In this document: positions 10,601-21,892 of the stretch, piece after piece
Layout of the letters: each line of letters begins with the position of its first letter
How positions within the stretch are numbered: position 1 is the first letter of the stretch
Assembly: GCA_938743325.2 (NCBI GenBank)
Contig: OW568866.1
Span: forward strand, 124,001 to 188,000
DNA length: 64,000 bases
DNA from: Pycnococcus provasolii
Taxonomy: Eukaryota; Chlorophyta; Pseudoscourfieldiophyceae; Pseudoscourfieldiales; Pycnococcaceae
Direction of reading: 5' to 3'
Notes under the pieces: model-generated
What the model was told of the DNA's origin: nothing
What the model saw: the letters and a program-made list of their open reading frames with translations, nothing else
Databases searched by the model: none
Made by a program: the position numbers and the translations under genes

Positions 10601-12020
10601 AGATGTCGCCTCCGTTCCCGCTGTCGCGGCGGCTGCCGCCTCTCCGCCATCTCCTTGCTGACGCTGGCGAAGCACGCGGCGTCGCATGCGAGCCACAATG
10701 CGCTTCGAGATGCGACGAAGAGTGGCGAGAAGGCTTTCGTTAGGGTGCATGCGGTAAGCTCCATTCAAGTGCCGCAGCGCTGTGCGCTCCGCCGTGGTAA
10801 AGTTCACGCCGTAGCCGTGCGTGTTGAAGCCCATAGCTCGTGCCGCTGACGGGTTCGCGTCAAGGATAGACGCAAAGATGCTGGCGGCGTCCACGAACAG
10901 ATAGAAGGCAAGTCTTGGGAGCGAGGCTGCTGCAACTGGGCCGGAAATGCCAGCTGCAGCTGCGGCAGCGCCGGCGCTGGCGGATGGCGCTCCCGCAGCG
11001 GACATGTGCTGATTGCTCGTGGCATCCACAGGCGCACCGGAAACGAGCTCCGGTGGCGTTGGCACCTCTTGCTCGACGACGCCAAGATTGAGCACGTCCT
11101 CCTCCCCTCCAGCAATGATGGAGCTGAAAGCGCCGCGAAGCACCGCACGGGGCATCACCGTCAATCCGCTCCACGATCGCTGCAGCGTTTGGCTCGACGG
11201 GAACGGTGGCGTGCCAGGAACGCGCTCGGCGCTAGCAAAGGCTCCCAGTGTGGCCACTCCGCTGCCGCCAAAGAGGGGCCGCGCGCCGCGTGGATATCCG
11301 CTCGAGGGCATGCCATCTGGACGAATACCTGCGCCACCTCCTGCACCATCTCCACCGCCGCCACCACCTCCTGCACCCGCACCTGTGGCGGCAGCTTGCA
11401 CAGCTGCAGCGGCGGCACGAGTCGGAGAGCGAGACAGTCCACGCAGCAAGCTAGGCAAACTCTCCGGCAATGGGTCGCCAGATTGCCCGCGCACCACGAG
11501 CGTCTCCTGCCCCATGGGAGGCGATGATGGTCGATACGATGGCATGGCTGATATGGATGGCATGTATGCCGTAGCCGTGGGCGAGTAGGTTGGTGTATAG
11601 AGAGTGTACGTGCGAGGGTCCATCGCGGATGGGCCGCCTGCTCCCGACTCCACCGCACGCGTCACCGCCGCGTCAACCGCTGCCGCACGTCGCGAGGCTG
11701 CACCACTGCGCCTTGCGGCACCGCGCACCCCATCGCGCACCTCTTGTAACACGGAGGCAAGAGCGTTTCGACGATCGCGAGTTGCACGCACGCGGTGCCC
11801 TTCGAGCTCAGCCGATGCACCACCATCCGCTGCGAGCATCTCTTCTGCGGGCTCGAGCTCATCATCCGAAATCATGTGTCGCATCACCTGCTCACGAACA
11901 AGGCCCATCTCCTCGACCATGTCAGCCTCCTCACCGTCGTCGTCGTCGTCATGACCGTCGTCGTCGTCGTCGTCATCATGACCGTCGTCGTCGTCATCAT
12001 CATGACCGTCGTCGTCGTCG

Positions 12021-12052
<32 letters not shown>

Positions 12053-15000
12053 GTAAACTTCATGATGTACATCGTCGTCATCATCCATGTAGTCATCCAT
12101 CATACCAGCACGACGTAAATATAAATCGAGCCTTGGGGTCATGCCATCGGAGCGCTCAGATTCTATCAGGTAGATAGCGATGGCACGATCCTCCGCGTCA
12201 GTATTGCCACGCCGTCCTGATGCCTTGCCTTGTGCCAAGGTGGCAGCGGTGCCCGCATCTGCGCCTGCACCGGCACCCGCACCGGCACCCGCACCGGCAC
12301 CCGCACCGGCACCCGCATGCCGACTGCTCGCTCGAGTCGCGGGACGTTCCGCTTCCGCCATAGCCACTCGTGCGCTTCGTCGCGGACGCCCCGTAGCCTT
12401 CGAGGGATCGTCGGCGGTGCCCGTCGTCGTCGTGGCGCCACCACTGTTCTTACCACTGCCGTCTCCGCCCGATCGACGACCACGCTTTGACGGTGGAGGT
12501 TTCGGCGCATCTGCTGCATCACGATGTGATGCGGACCGCTTTGATCTGGATCCACGCCCGCCTGCATCAGCCGCCTCCACGTTAGGCACACCTGCGTGCG
12601 GCGGACGATCACCAGTGAGATCCTGGAGTACCCAGGTGGCTGGCACGCGTAACTCGCTGCGCTTAAGGTTGCTGGCTATGGAAGCGCGACCTTGGTAACC
12701 TTCGTCTAGGAATCTCACGTGGTAACGAGCCTCGCTACCAGCGGTTGGCGCCGTATGCGCGCTTCGCCCGCTACGGCGCCCAGTCTTTTTCGCCGGACTG
12801 CTTTCCGCGCCAGACGAACCGGTAACACGCGCAAGGCGGAAGTAATTGCTACCGCCCTCCTTGCGAGGTGCCATCACGGGATCGCCTAATTTCACATTCG
12901 TCGGCACACTCTGCGATGTGGCGGATTCCCTTCGACCGCCGGGGCCGAGACTTGCGCCAGCGCCGCGTCGCGACGCGTCGACGATACCAACGCGATCGCT
13001 GGGTGGCACTGACGTTGCCGCCGGAACCCAAAGCGCGAGGTTGGCAACGTCAGTAGCACCCTCCACAACTCCATACAGCTCGAGGCCAGATACCACGAGC
13101 ATAGTGTGCTGCTGCAGGGATCGCAGGCGGAAATATCGCATTGCCGTGGATGGTCGAGAAGGGGGCGGTGGCACAGGCGCGGCGGCACCTGCCGCAGCCG
13201 AAGCTTTGGCGTGTGCAGCTGCAGAGCTCTCGTCAAGAGAGTACAGGTATCCAGGCCGATAGGCGCCGCCGATGCGATGTGCAGCCCGCACCGACGCGTC
13301 GTCGCTGTAGGCTGTGTGCAGCACGTGCCACTCAAAGCCGTCGTCGCTGCCCTCGAATGTCCAGCCGCTCAAAGACGCGCCGTCAGATGCAGTGGAGGCT
13401 GCCGAGGCGCTATTACGTCCACGCGATGACGCACTTGGCGTGCTGCGAACTCCACCGTAGGGTACGCCAGCTGTCGTGCACGGGACACGCGCAACGGCGT
13501 AGTGTGTGACGCGCATGTGGCAGCCGGTGTCAATCGCAACCCACGGCCTCGTCGCGCAGCGCGTTGCATGCACGCGCAGACCGCCGTGTGTCGAGCCGTC
13601 CATCTTCACGGCGTCTGCTGCACGGCGCATGCGAGACGCGGTCGCCGACGAGCCGCCACCGTATCCGTCACCTCCCATCATGCCACCACGTCGGCTTGAC
13701 AGCAGCGGAGACACGGAGTTGGTTTCATCGTCGCTGCTGCGAACCGCAATGAGGCCAACGAGAGCGGGGTTAACGTATCGAACACTTTCGGCCCTGCCAT
13801 TCGTCCCGATGAAGTGGAAGAGACCGGGCCCGGCGCATGGCATCGGCGCGTTCCCGGGGGGAACGAGGTTGTGGCTGTCAGCCGCCGCCGCTACCGGATC
13901 ACCGCCGCGGCCGCGACGACCGCTTGACGGAGGTGTAGACGCCGCTGGAAGTGCCCTGAGCGTCAAGGGACCGGTGTGCATCGTCCGGTAGAATGCGAGC
14001 GTGTCGCGCGGCATCTCGTACCAGCGCAGAGGGCAGTGCGGCGCGAGCGATTCGTTCAGCTGAGCTGCGGTGACCAGTGGCTCAACTTGCACGCGTGCTC
14101 CACCAAAGTCGCGCAGCTTGCCCAGGGCTAGAGGGTGTGGCTCGAGCTTAAGGCTCAGCGGATGCGTGAGAAGGCGCAGGCCGTCGTGCACGCTGAGAGT
14201 TGGCGCGTCGTGTAGTGGGCCGTAGTCTCCGTCGCCGCCACCTCGGCCAACGCCACCACTCGAGGGTGCCGATCCTGCCGCGGACGCAGCCCTCGCCTGC
14301 CGCTGCATCGCCTTGGCGGCGTCGGCAGCTGTTGATGATGCCACCGCCGCCTGCAGACGCCCCACGATCGCCGAAAGGGTTCCGTTGACGCTCTCCGTCA
14401 GGAAAAGCGCGCGAGAGAAGAGTTCCACGCGGTGCTGGCGGCGCAGCCTCGATGCCTCTTTCTCGCAGACGGATGGGAGCGGCGTAGCATCCTCCCCTAG
14501 ACCAAGCGCGGTGGCGTCCACGTCCGCGTCCGTGCTCGATCGCGTGTCGGAAATGTCCGACTTCACCGTCAGGAAGGCGAACAGAGTTCCAGTAATGTCA
14601 CTGGAGATCATCTCGTGCGCCGAAATGCTCTCTGGGGCATTCACAAGCTCGCAGAGCTCACACAGAGCCTTGCGGCTCGACTCCGCAGCTTCCTCGGGCA
14701 TGCGGCTCAGCCCGTTCCACACGCCGCACTCCTCCTTTGCAACAATCTCCATCAGCTGCTTGGAGAGCGAAGTGAGGCGAAGCAGCACGGCGGATTCCAT
14801 CGACCCGTGCTCAGCAATTGCAGGCGTCAGCACCTCGTCGAAAAGGTTGCGTGCCCTCTCGTACACGGAGTCGGGAAGAACACGGCCCGCAAGACTCGAG
14901 GTGGCGGCGCCCGAGCCGGAGGCTCCTCCTGCGCTGGCTTTGCCCTTGGCTTCGCCGCCGGCGGCGGCGTTGGGATTGTGCATTTTCCCCAGCCGCTCCA

Positions 15001-17821
15001 CCTCCTCGATCACACCCTGGCGCTGCATGTTGATGAGCGTGCCGGGCAGACGAGCCTTGACAGCTGCTGCGAGCACGTCGAGCACCGCGCGGACGATACC
15101 GCCCGCCGCGTCGGCGCTGGCGCTCCCACCGCCGCCGCCGCCGCCGTAGCCGCCGCGCCTGCTGCCAGTTCCGAACGAGCTTGCTCCCGTGCTGGCTCCG
15201 GTCAAAACCTCGAGCGCAACGAGCGCGACGGCATCTGCGACGCGCGAGGCGGTGGGAGGCAGCTGTTCCAGCATGCTCGTCCCGTCGATGACGCTTCGCA
15301 GGAGCACGCTCTCCACGAGCTGCAGTGCCACGCGCCTGGACGAGTTGTCCGACATTGCGCGGTACGCCGCAAGAAGAGCGGGGATCGCCTCCGCCGCGAA
15401 CGTCACCCAATCCTCCGCGCCACATGCCGGATACGGCTTATCAGAAAGCCCTCCACATTCAGAGGCGACTCCCTTCGCGGCGCTCGCCACGCCTGCAGTC
15501 TCCGCTGCCGCGGCGCGCTCCTTCGCTTGCAGTGCGTGCACAGCCTCCTCGATCACGCCAGCAACGGCGTGGAACCCATTCGCGCGAGCCGCCTCCGCGG
15601 GTGTGCGCCGCCGCGATGTCACGCGTGGATCCGCGCCAATCTCCAGCAGCTTCCTGGCGACATCCTCTCGCCCGAACATTGCCGCAAACGTCAGCGGCGA
15701 TCCCTTCGAGTTGCACGCATTCACCTCCGCGCCCGCCCGCACAAGCATCTGAACAATGCGCGGCGACGCGCGATACGCCGCCCAGATCAGAAGGCTCTGC
15801 CCGTGCGTGTCGCAGAAGTTGGCGTCTGCATCCGAGTCGTTCAGCGCAGCTCGCACGGCGCTTTCGTTATTTTCCTGAATCGCCGTCAGCAGGCGCCGGT
15901 TCGCATTGTTGTCCTTCTCAGGCGCATGCCGACATGTGTGCGTCGCGGAGACGGAAAGCTGGATCATCTCAAGGATGTGCCCGTGGCCACCAACAAGCAG
16001 GCGAATAACGAGGCGAGCGAATGGCGCGGCGTCGTCGAACGAGCATGTGGTGAGGCGCTCCTCGGCGACGCCAGGTGCTGCTCCCTCAGTTGCCTCTGCG
16101 TCATCATGGCTGGCTGCGGATGCGGATGCTGGTGCTGCTGCGGCTGCGGCGGCAGCGGCAGCGGCGGCATCTCCGGCAAACGCATCTGCGGCGGTTGGCG
16201 CAAAGGCACGAAGCGTGTTCAGCAGCGCGCGCGTGAGGCCAGCGTCCAGCAGGCGCTGCGCAGCCTCGGCGCTCTCGACGCACAGTTGCTGAACGAGGCG
16301 CACGCTCGCCTTGTGGATCCCTGCGGTACGTGCCGGAACGCCGAGCGAGCCACCTCCCACGAACCCAAGAAGCTTGGCGCACATAGCGGGTGTGGCGAGG
16401 TGCTCCGCCGCACCTGAACGTGAGGAGGTTGGTGTGCTATTCATTTGTTCCGCTGTTGTTGTTGTGTCCATGGGAACGGCGGCTCCAGGCCCCGACTCTG
16501 TGCCACCGCCGCCGCCGAGCGACATGCCGCGAGCCGTCGCGACAGGTCGCAGCACACCGCCACCGCCACCTGCTCCCCCTGATATTCCTGCTCCACCGCC
16601 TCCTGCTCCTCCTGCTCCTCCTCCTCCTCCTCCTCCTCCTCCTGAAGATGGTGCAGGACGGTACGCCCGTCCCATCGGCCTGAGGTGGTCCCCTCGCGCC
16701 GCCATCACCGCCTCCATCTCCTCTTCCAGGTCGTCGTCCGGTTCGTCGTCATCCATCTCCTCCTCACTTGCACCTTCGCTCTCCGGGTCGTTCGGCCCCA
16801 GGCCGTCCGCGTCGTGCCTCGCTCGACGCGAACCGCCAATGCTCAGCATCACGCCGCCGTCGAAGCGGGCGATGGAAGGCGCGCCGCTTGCATGGCGCGC
16901 TGCGCTGACGAGTCCGCTCGCGACGCCGATGGCACGCTCCACCACCGCGGTGTCGTCAGCCTCCATGAGCTCGAGGAGAGGGTCCGCCACCTCAGCCATC
17001 GCGCTTAGCGTCAGATTTTCCTGCGGCGCGCGGCGCGCGACGTAGGCTGCTGCTGAGAGCGCGGAACGCCTGACGTCGCTGGGGAAGAGCGGCGGCCCGC
17101 ACTGCCGTGCGAACGTGAGCAGCTTTGGCAGCACCTCGGGCGCGTGCCTCGCGACGACATCCGCGTGCCGCCTGGCGAGGCTCTCGAGCAACTTTACGCA
17201 TTCCTCTGCAAGCTCCTTTCCCGGCGGCAGGGTTGGCTGTTGGTTGTTCGCTTGGTTGGCGCGTCGGCTTCCACCTGGCCTTGGGTTGCTGCACATCTCG
17301 CACGACGTGCGCATTCCGTCGTTCACGAATGTGCAGAGAGAGCACGCCCACCCGTCGTCGTCTGAGGTGGGAGGGGGTGGTGACGGAGGAGGGAGAGAAG
17401 GCGGGGCGGCGGCAGAGTCGCCTGCACCGGCGCCCGCCGCCGCTGCCGTGGCGACGTTCGGCGGCGGCGTCGGCGGCGCGGGCACGGCGATGTTGTCCGC
17501 CATGGTGCGAACAAACTGAGGCGCGAGCTCCGGTCTGAGGCAGTGCCTGATGGTATCGTGCTCGATACGCACGAAGTGGTTGAGTGCGCGCGCGGCGTTC
17601 GTGCGCAGCTCGCCCAAGGTGCTGTGTTCGTCGACGAAGAATCTCACGAGCAGCGGGCAGAACTGCCTCGGCTCGAACATCGTGAGCACCTCGCGTCTGT
17701 CCTCCGCGAGCGCGAGGCTCATGTTGAGCGCCTCGAGCACGACGATGGCGTTTGACGCGGTAGGTGCGTGCGCGCCTTCCGAGAGCTCGCGCAGCATCTC
17801 CGAGGGGTCCATGAGCGCCAT
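7655..17821 (-). CDS. giant HECT-type E3 ubiquitin ligase, HECTD1-like
   Basis: A single uninterrupted frame of 3,388 codons. N-terminal armadillo-like helices are followed by a RanBP2-type zinc finger at residues 157-181 (WACSLCTFVNDGM then CEMC). Two to three ankyrin repeats lie at about 640-760. A galactose-binding-like (SUN/F5-F8-like) module at about 1430-1585 includes GWTFEGSDDGFEWHVL and YFRLRSLQ. A Tudor/Agenet-like stretch lies at about 1640-1730 (LGDPVMAP, then YHVRFLDEGY). A poly-Asp/His tract lies at about 1920-1965. The HECT domain runs from about residue 2780 (MEVAFRGERGF) to the end. The catalytic Cys is about residue 3355 in STCLHFTKLPPYSSREVL. It should transfer ubiquitin to substrates through that Cys. 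The ankyrin, SUN-like and HECT order is that of HECTD1; the zinc finger and Tudor-like modules are additions. The HECT lobe carries long Gly/Ala/His-rich insertions. Low-complexity linkers are many. Confidence 0.92.
11928..12063. repeat. GAC/GTC microsatellite coding poly-Asp with His interruptions
   Basis: A tandem (GTC)n array on the plus strand is interrupted by ATGACC units. It encodes runs of up to 15 Asp broken by GHD inside the HECT ligase. Replication slippage here would change the length of an acidic linker without shifting the frame. Confidence 0.85.
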
Positions 17822-18456
17822 AACCCTCTATTTTCAATCAATCAGTGAAAAATTGAGAACGCTTTATGAATAGCTAAGATACAAAAAAGACCAAAGGAAG
17901 AAGAAGGTGCCACTAATGAATACGAAGAGGAAGACACAAAGGTTCTCTCTCGCGACGAGACGAGACCTTTAAGACCCTAACTGATGCACTGACAAATGAT
18001 GAGAGCAGGCAGTGCACTATCGTAGTGCACTACGACAGTCAGTGAGGTGTCGTGTCGCAAGGATGAAAAAACTGATGGGAGGAGGAGCGCGGCGCTCGAG
18101 CTCCTAGCTAGCGCGGCGAGAACAGAAAAAAAGGGGAAAGAGAAAAAAGAGAAAAAAGAAAAGAGGGGAAAGCAGATGGCAGATGGCAGAGGGGAGGGGA
18201 GGGGAGAGGGAGGGAGGGGGCAGAGCAGACGGGCAGAGCAGGAGCAGGATGGGCTCCTGGAATTTATTTGGTCGAGGGATTTGGTCCTCTTCTGTAGTTT
18301 AGTTGTAGTTTAGGGGTTCGGATTCGGATTCGGATTCGGGGTTTCACGCGGATGGGTTCTTTGGGTTCTGGGATTGCTTTTATGGGTACAGTATGGGTCT
18401 TCCTACCCATAGGGTTTCTCCACTCTGCTTTCCGTCTGGAGTGGGAACTTGGAACC
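17822..18456. promoter_or_regulatory. divergent promoter region with overlapping palindromes and purine tract
   Basis: This 635 bp region separates the HECT ligase start (17821) from the small membrane protein start (18457). Overlapping perfect palindromes lie at 18011-18031 (9 bp stems, 3-nt loop) and 18021-18034 (14 bp, no loop). A plus-strand purine tract runs from about 18122 to 18228 with many G runs and a duplicated CAGATGG. Three GGATTC units lie at about 18318-18336. No gene was seen. Confidence 0.5.
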
Positions 18457-18855
18457 ATGGCCGCCACAGGGACTCGGCGCACCGTCGCACCGCAGGCGTC
18501 CTCGATTATCCCGCCCAGCCTGCGCTCCACCGTCTACCGCGTCGTGCCGCCCGCGTCGCTGCCGTCCAAACCCATGCTACTCACGCTCATACCCTGGGGA
18601 GCGACGCTCGGACTAGGCGCCATCTGGATGGTGCAGGTAGGTTTCCGAGCCTTGTGGGTTTTCTCTCTGGATTTGCTTTCTCTTGCGCGGCAGCGGGGAA
18701 AGAGAGGGTGAACGATTACGTGCTGACACAAACTAACGCCTTACCTTCTGGTCTCCCAACAACAAAACAAAATATAAAACACACACACACACACACACAA
18801 ACAGCCTTGGGGTTGGCTGCAGGAGCAGGTTGGTCTCAAGAAGCCGGAGGAGTAA
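18457..18855 (+). CDS. small single-pass membrane protein, two exons
   Basis: Exon 1 is 18457-18636 and exon 2 is 18805-18855. They are separated by a 168 bp intron with donor GTAGGT and acceptor AACAG after a CA repeat. The product is 76 residues. The N-terminus is basic and Ser/Thr-rich, without acids (MAATGTRRTVAPQASS). One hydrophobic segment follows (MLLTLIPWGATLGLGAIWMV), then PWGWLQEQVGLKKPEE. The shape fits an accessory subunit of a mitochondrial or plastid membrane complex. I cannot place the family, so the complex is unknown. Clean splice sites in phase 0 support a real gene. Confidence 0.6.
18780..18799. repeat. CA dinucleotide microsatellite in intron
   Basis: A perfect (CA)n run immediately before the acceptor of the small membrane protein's intron. 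Confidence 0.85.
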
Positions 18856-18955
18856 GTACTCTTAGAAAGGGTTTATTCAAAACCTGTAACTGAACGACGA
18901 CAACTCCTTCATCTACATGATCATAAGAAAATACAAGAAGAGTTTTTACAAGTCT

Positions 18956-19495
18956 TTACAAGAGAAGGGGACCGTTAGTTGAACTCGATTTCATCAGGCC
19001 GAACGGGACGGCCAGAGGGATGACGCTCTTCTTCCCCACGTCTTTAGACATAGCCTTTCTCATGTCAAAGGCATCCTCCTCGCCCGCGTAGTACTGCAAC
19101 ACCCGTCTGTACACAGAGTAGCCAAACTTTTCGTACATAGAAATGGCGACGGCGTTGCTCACGCGCACGAAGAGGTCGACGAAGTAGCCTTCCTTGATCT
19201 CCGTAACCTCCTCCAGGAAATTCATGAGCCGTTCGGCGAGTCTCTGCCTCCGAAACGTCGGAGACACCGTTAACGCCGTCACGTGGCCGTGCCACAGCTC
19301 GCCGGAGCCCTCCGCCTTGCCGAGCACGTAGCCAGCCACGTCGCCTGACGCCGCCTCCGCCACCAGGCACATTTCAGGCCAGCGAGCTATGTAGCCCATG
19401 TAAAAACCCATGTTGTATGTTTCCGTTAAGGCATCTAGGTTCACTCCGTTGAACATGAACAGGTCGTCTGTCGTAAACGCGCGCAGTGTTGTCAT
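18956..19495 (-). CDS. NAA20: NAA20, catalytic subunit of N-terminal acetyltransferase NatB
   Basis: NAA20 acetylates the N-terminal Met of proteins starting Met-Asp, Met-Glu, Met-Asn or Met-Gln, in complex with NAA25. The 179-residue product is collinear with the eukaryotic family: MTTLRAFTTDDLFMFNGVNL at the start, the GNAT core WHGHVTALTVSPTFRRQRLA, and YFVDLFVRVSNAVAISMYEK. It ends with DMRKAMSKDVGKKSVIPL. The acetyl-CoA loop is RRQRLA, where many GNATs have a Q/RxxGxG/A motif; a similar degenerate loop is common in NAA20. The ATG is 36 bp from repeat element copy 1, so the promoter must lie within or beyond that element. It is convergent with the small membrane protein gene. Confidence 0.96.
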   Translation of the reverse strand: MTTLRAFTTDDLFMFNGVNLDALTETYNMGFYMGYIARWPEMCLVAEAASGDVAGYVLGKAEGSGELWHGHVTALTVSPTFRRQRLAERLMNFLEEVTEIKEGYFVDLFVRVSNAVAISMYEKFGYSVYRRVLQYYAGEEDAFDMRKAMSKDVGKKSVIPLAVPFGLMKSSSTNGPLLL

Positions 19496-19530
19496 GGTGG
19501 TGGCGGCGATTTAGGAATGGCGGGCTGTTG

Positions 19531-19778
19531 GGTGGGGAGGTTCGGTGGATTTTGCCCTGCAGGGGATCCGTCGCTGGTGGCTTCCCCTGGTCGAGGATTG
19601 GGGAGGGCCGTGTGGGATCCCGCTCCGCTCCCGGTTGTGCCAAAATGCAACAATGGCGCGCACATTCCCCACGCTTGCTTCGCGTAGGGAGGTTCTGGAA
19701 GGCCCTTCAACGTGCGTATTTGCCCAGAGGCGGCGGCGGTCCCCTCGCGCCGCCATCACCGCCTCGGCGCGGCGCCTC
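19531..19778 (-). repeat. dispersed promoter-proximal element, copy 1 (full)
   Basis: A non-coding repeat of about 248 bp that recurs at 21765-21892 and 43185-43422. Read on the minus strand it contains AAGGGCCTTCCAGAACCTCC, a hairpin with an 8 bp stem and 7-nt loop, GCCATTGTTGCATTTTGGCA, a GGGATCCC palindrome, and CAGGGCAAAATCCACCGAAC near its gene-side end. It ends 36 bp before the NAA20 ATG. No terminal repeats, poly-A tail or target-site duplication was clear, so its class (MITE, SINE or other) is open. Confidence 0.8.
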
Positions 19779-19901
19779 CAAATCTCCAATACAACACACG
19801 GCTAAGTCGGCTATATCTATGCATGGACAGTCATTGCAATTTTGGACAATTCGTTGTGTGTTTTGGTCGCAATTGGACGCGATTTTGGTTGTTGTTGTTG
19901 C

Positions 19902-20147
19902 ATGACCGTCTGTGACGTCATGGCAGACGATTGGAACTGGGATGATGAGAATCACGGGTTCTACGATACCGGTACTTTCTTTTACGACGACGAATTCGAC
20001 GAGGAGGCGGAAATGGATGGTGAGCTTGCATTGGCCAGGAGGCACAATTCACGGCAACCAACACGCCTTGCAATCGTACCTGAAGAAGGACGACGACGTG
20101 CTGAACTGCGAGAACCTCCGCACTGTTCGGGGTTGGGTCGGGTTTAA
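19902..20147 (+). CDS. small acidic ORF, doubtful
   Basis: An 82-codon frame starting MTVCDVMADDWNWDDENHGF with a strongly acidic, aromatic first half (TFFYDDEFDEEAEMDGE). The second half is basic and looks random. A GGTGAGC donor-like site follows the acidic block at about 20020, so this could be exon 1 of a spliced gene, but I found no convincing second exon before VPS36 ends at 20268. A perfect CRE-like TGACGTCA lies at 19913-19920 and overlaps the second ATG. I do not recognise it. Confidence 0.25.
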   Translation: MTVCDVMADDWNWDDENHGFYDTGTFFYDDEFDEEAEMDGELALARRHNSRQPTRLAIVPEEGRRRAELREPPHCSGLGRV

Positions 20148-20267
20148 GGGGAAATGGCGCGATAGGCAGGAACGGCGCGTCGCGTAGCACGCGTCGCCGC
20201 CATCGCAGGTAGCTAAACCCTACTAGGGTTACAGGCGGCTACATACAATAATCACATCTTACACATC

Positions 20268-21674
20268 TTACAAATCGCGGAAAAAGTTATAACTAAAGCG
20301 CAAGCCGCTGCCTCCGTCGTCGCGGCACAACCAGCCACGACTTTCTGCACACAGCAAATGCTCACGCGCGAGCTCGAGGCTCGTTCCCAGCACGCGCGCA
20401 GCTTCCGTCACGCCCACACTTCGCAGGCCGCCCGCACGCCTTGCGAGCCGAATAGCCTCCTCCAGAGGCCTCGTCGACCGTGCACTCTCCACGTCGTCGC
20501 TAGCCATTAGCACGAGCAGCTTTGCGTCCACAACGTCGTCGTCAAAGTCGCCGCTCACCACGGCTAGGCTGCCGCTCGAGAATGTGCGAAGTACGATGGG
20601 AATGCCAAGCTTGGGCCACAGCTCGCACGCCTTGCGAACATCCTCTGGAGACACGAGCGCCGTGCCCCGCGCGCGGTTGTATATGCACCACGCGTCCACG
20701 AGACTTAGCATGCCACCGGCGGCTGTCAGCGGCGCGCCGTGCGACGACTTGTCGCCCGTGGGTGGCACGAGCAGAAAGTCGGCGAGCTGGCGGCTCAGCT
20801 GTTGGTGATACAGAGCGCCCGCAGATTCCTTCGTCACCGGTGAGTCAATGCCAAGCGAAAGAAGCCATCCGTGAACGTCCTCCGTCGCACGCTTGTCGTC
20901 AGCGCCACCCTCCGAGCGAGCCACCGCAGCCTTGAGCTTGCTTGCGAGCGATACCATGGCACTCGCCTTCTCCTTCAGCGCGTTCAAGTCTGCGAATGCC
21001 TCACTCAAGTCTCGGTCCGCCGCCGCACTGTCGCGCTCCTGGCGTCTGAGAATGCCGGCGACGCCTGCGTCGGACGCACGGAAGAAAGTCGCCGTTTCCT
21101 CGCTCGGTGGTTGTGGTTGTTGTGCTGTACTGCTGTTATGGTTGCTGGTGGTGGTGGTGGTGGTGGTGACTGCGTTGGTGCCGTTGGTCGTGGAAGAGGT
21201 TGGTGGCGGGGAGGTGAGCCAGACGGTTGGTGGCAGTCGTGTCCACGCTCGCTGCGCGAGAATGCCAGGCAAGCTTGCAACGAGCGGATCGCAACCCGCC
21301 CGTCCTCGGAAGGCAGCCACGACGTGGCCGGTGGCGGACGTTGGCTGCACGGCGGGATGCACGTCCGGCGTGACGAACACCTCGAATCGCACGCGCGGCG
21401 ACTTTGTGCGAAACATGCCTCTGCTGAGTTCCTCGTGGTGACGCATTGCGGGAAGTGGCACGAAGTACGCGCCTGCTGACGTTGACGTCCACAGAATGCG
21501 CGCCGTGGTGAGGGTCAGCACGCCCGCGGTTAGCTTTTCGCGCGGGTTCGCGGCGTCGCCACCCGCTCCCGAGGGGAACTCGAGGTCCGTCGCCTCCATG
21601 AGGACCACCTCCACCTCGCCGGGGAAGAGCAGCGGTCGGCCGCTTGGTGTGAGGGTGAGCTTGTAGAGGAACAT
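20268..21674 (-). CDS. VPS36: VPS36, ESCRT-II subunit
   Basis: VPS36 links ubiquitinated cargo and membranes to the ESCRT-II complex on endosomes. The ATG at 21674 (MFLYKLTLTPSGRPLLFPGE) gives 468 residues. The N-terminal GLUE-type PH fold spans about residues 1-170, with GVLTLTTARILW and HVVAAFRGR. A Thr/Asn/Gln-rich linker follows. The EAP30 winged-helix region covers about 210-468 and contains SLVDAWCIYNRARGTALVSP and LWPKLGIPIVLRTFSSG, both close to yeast and animal VPS36. A longer in-frame extension upstream runs through repeat element copy 2 and is not part of the protein. Length and domain order are normal. Confidence 0.92.
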   Translation of the reverse strand: MFLYKLTLTPSGRPLLFPGEVEVVLMEATDLEFPSGAGGDAANPREKLTAGVLTLTTARILWTSTSAGAYFVPLPAMRHHEELSRGMFRTKSPRVRFEVFVTPDVHPAVQPTSATGHVVAAFRGRAGCDPLVASLPGILAQRAWTRLPPTVWLTSPPPTSSTTNGTNAVTTTTTTTSNHNSSTAQQPQPPSEETATFFRASDAGVAGILRRQERDSAAADRDLSEAFADLNALKEKASAMVSLASKLKAAVARSEGGADDKRATEDVHGWLLSLGIDSPVTKESAGALYHQQLSRQLADFLLVPPTGDKSSHGAPLTAAGGMLSLVDAWCIYNRARGTALVSPEDVRKACELWPKLGIPIVLRTFSSGSLAVVSGDFDDDVVDAKLLVLMASDDVESARSTRPLEEAIRLARRAGGLRSVGVTEAARVLGTSLELAREHLLCAESRGWLCRDDGGSGLRFSYNFFRDL

Positions 21675-21764
21675 TTTTATGGGCGGATGATGGCCTGCGC
21701 GCGCGCCGAGGAGGAGGATGCAAAAAAAAGAAACGAATGAAGAGGCCAGTGAAATGGCGGGCGG

Positions 21765-21892
21765 ATGGTTGGGGAGGTTTCGGTGGATTTTGCCCCTGAA
21801 GGGGATCCGTCGCTGGTGTCTTTCCCTGGTCGAGGATTGGGGAGGGCCCTGTGGGATCCCGGTTGTGCCAAAGTGCAACAATGTGTGACAGT
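21765..21892 (-). repeat. dispersed promoter-proximal element, copy 2 (truncated)
   Basis: The gene-side half of the repeat also found at 19531-19778 and 43185-43422. It keeps GCAAAATCCACCGAAACCTC, the BamHI-site pair and the GTTGCACTTTGGCACAACC block, but stops before the hairpin. It lies 91 bp upstream of the VPS36 ATG, in the same orientation to its gene as the other copies. Confidence 0.8.

Noticed and set aside
11795-12118. Long Val/His or Thr/Met-rich frames over the GTC array
   Set aside because: They are shadows of the poly-Asp tract in the HECT ligase; the real frame is the minus-strand one.
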